DNA of 64,000 bases from contig NC_087078.1 of assembly GCF_026151205.1 (NCBI RefSeq), forward strand, positions 4,171,675 to 4,235,674, given 5' to 3'. Every line of letters begins with the position of its first letter. Positions within the stretch are counted from its first letter, which is position 1. The notes beneath the pieces were generated by a model. That model was not told where the DNA came from. It saw only the letters and a list, made by a program, of their open reading frames with translations, and made no database searches. The stretch is from Bolinopsis microptera (taxonomy: Eukaryota > Ctenophora > Tentaculata > Lobata > Bolinopsidae). Positions 63,520 to 64,000 of this stretch are shown here, in pieces. The translations under genes were made by a program, and so were the position numbers.

Positions 63520-64000
63520 GCCGTTACTAAGCAACATTACACTACTTTAACCACGCAACATTGCACTGCCGTTACTAAGCAACATTACAGTACTTTAACC
63601 ACGCAACATTACACTGCCGTTACTAAGCAACATTACACTACTTTAACCACGCAACATTACACTGCCGTTACTAAGCAACATTACACTACTTTAACCACGC
63701 AACATTACACTGCCGTTACTAAGCAACATTACACTACTTTAACCACGCAACATTACACTGCCGTTACTAAGCAACATTACACTACTTTAACCACGCAACA
63801 TTACACTGCCGTTACTAAGCAACATTACAATACTTTAACCACGCAACATTACACTGCCGTTACTAAGCAACATTACACTACTTTAACCACGCAACATTAC
63901 ACTGCCGTTACTAAGCAACATTACACTACTTTAACCACGCAACATTACACTGCCGTTACTAAGCAACATTACACTACTTTAACCACGCAACATTACACTG
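63520..64000 (+). repeat. 48-bp minisatellite running off the window
   Basis: About ten near-identical units of ACGCAACATTACACTGCC plus GTTACTAAGCAACATTACAC plus TACTTTAACC. Each unit is itself made of two related halves around GCAACATTACA. Variation is nearly absent (single changes near 63590 and 63830), so the array is young or homogenised. Its right end is not seen. Confidence 0.95.

Noticed and set aside
63520-64000. CRISPR-like or centromeric array
   Set aside because: There are no variable spacers. A centromere cannot be judged from ten units at a window edge.

Overview
This is an animal nuclear DNA window: AT-rich, with many introns, long repeat-filled introns, canonical GT-AG splice sites and decayed non-LTR retrotransposons. 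The gene families (HELLS/LSH, PLEKHH/MAX-1, HSPBAP1) point to a metazoan. A cnidarian-like or other invertebrate fits, but the species cannot be fixed from the sequence. Exons below were joined by hand from splice sites, reading-frame phase and remembered family similarity. No search was run.

Layout. 1-3.3 kb: AT-rich DNA with a relic LINE ORF1 on the minus strand. 3.39-8.79 kb (+): a complete ten-exon HELLS/LSH chromatin remodeller of 844 codons. 11.0-47.5 kb (-): a gene of about 28 exons for a PLEKHH1/2-like protein (coiled coil, PH-like region, MyTH4, FERM). Its introns hold many minisatellites, palindromes, a LINE reverse-transcriptase fragment (14.6-15.3 kb) and an orphan plus-strand exon (19.1 kb). 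47.7-48.8 kb (-): an intronless HSPBAP1-like JmjC protein whose stop codon is only 201 bp from the PLEKHH start. 49.4-53.1 kb: mobile-element debris, including a frameshifted retrotransposon ORF with an A-rich tail, a foldback repeat and duplicated modules. 54.6-56.2 kb (-): a protein of about 509 residues built almost wholly from Ala-Ala-Pro-Val-Glu units. 57.3-62.2 kb (-), continuing rightwards: a coiled-coil protein with repeated basic-Ser motifs and an apparent frameshift. 62.2-64 kb: intergenic or intronic, ending in a 48-bp satellite that runs off the window.

How it fits together. HELLS acts in the nucleus on chromatin and DNA methylation. PLEKHH and the coiled-coil protein look cytoskeletal or membrane-associated. 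No shared pathway is evident. The clearest structural themes are: (i) tandem repeats lying directly against exon ends, in one case copying the exon end and its 5' splice site; (ii) a possible HSPBAP1-PLEKHH operon with splice-acceptor-like AGs just before start codons; (iii) an excess of CACGTG palindromes, some in arrays.
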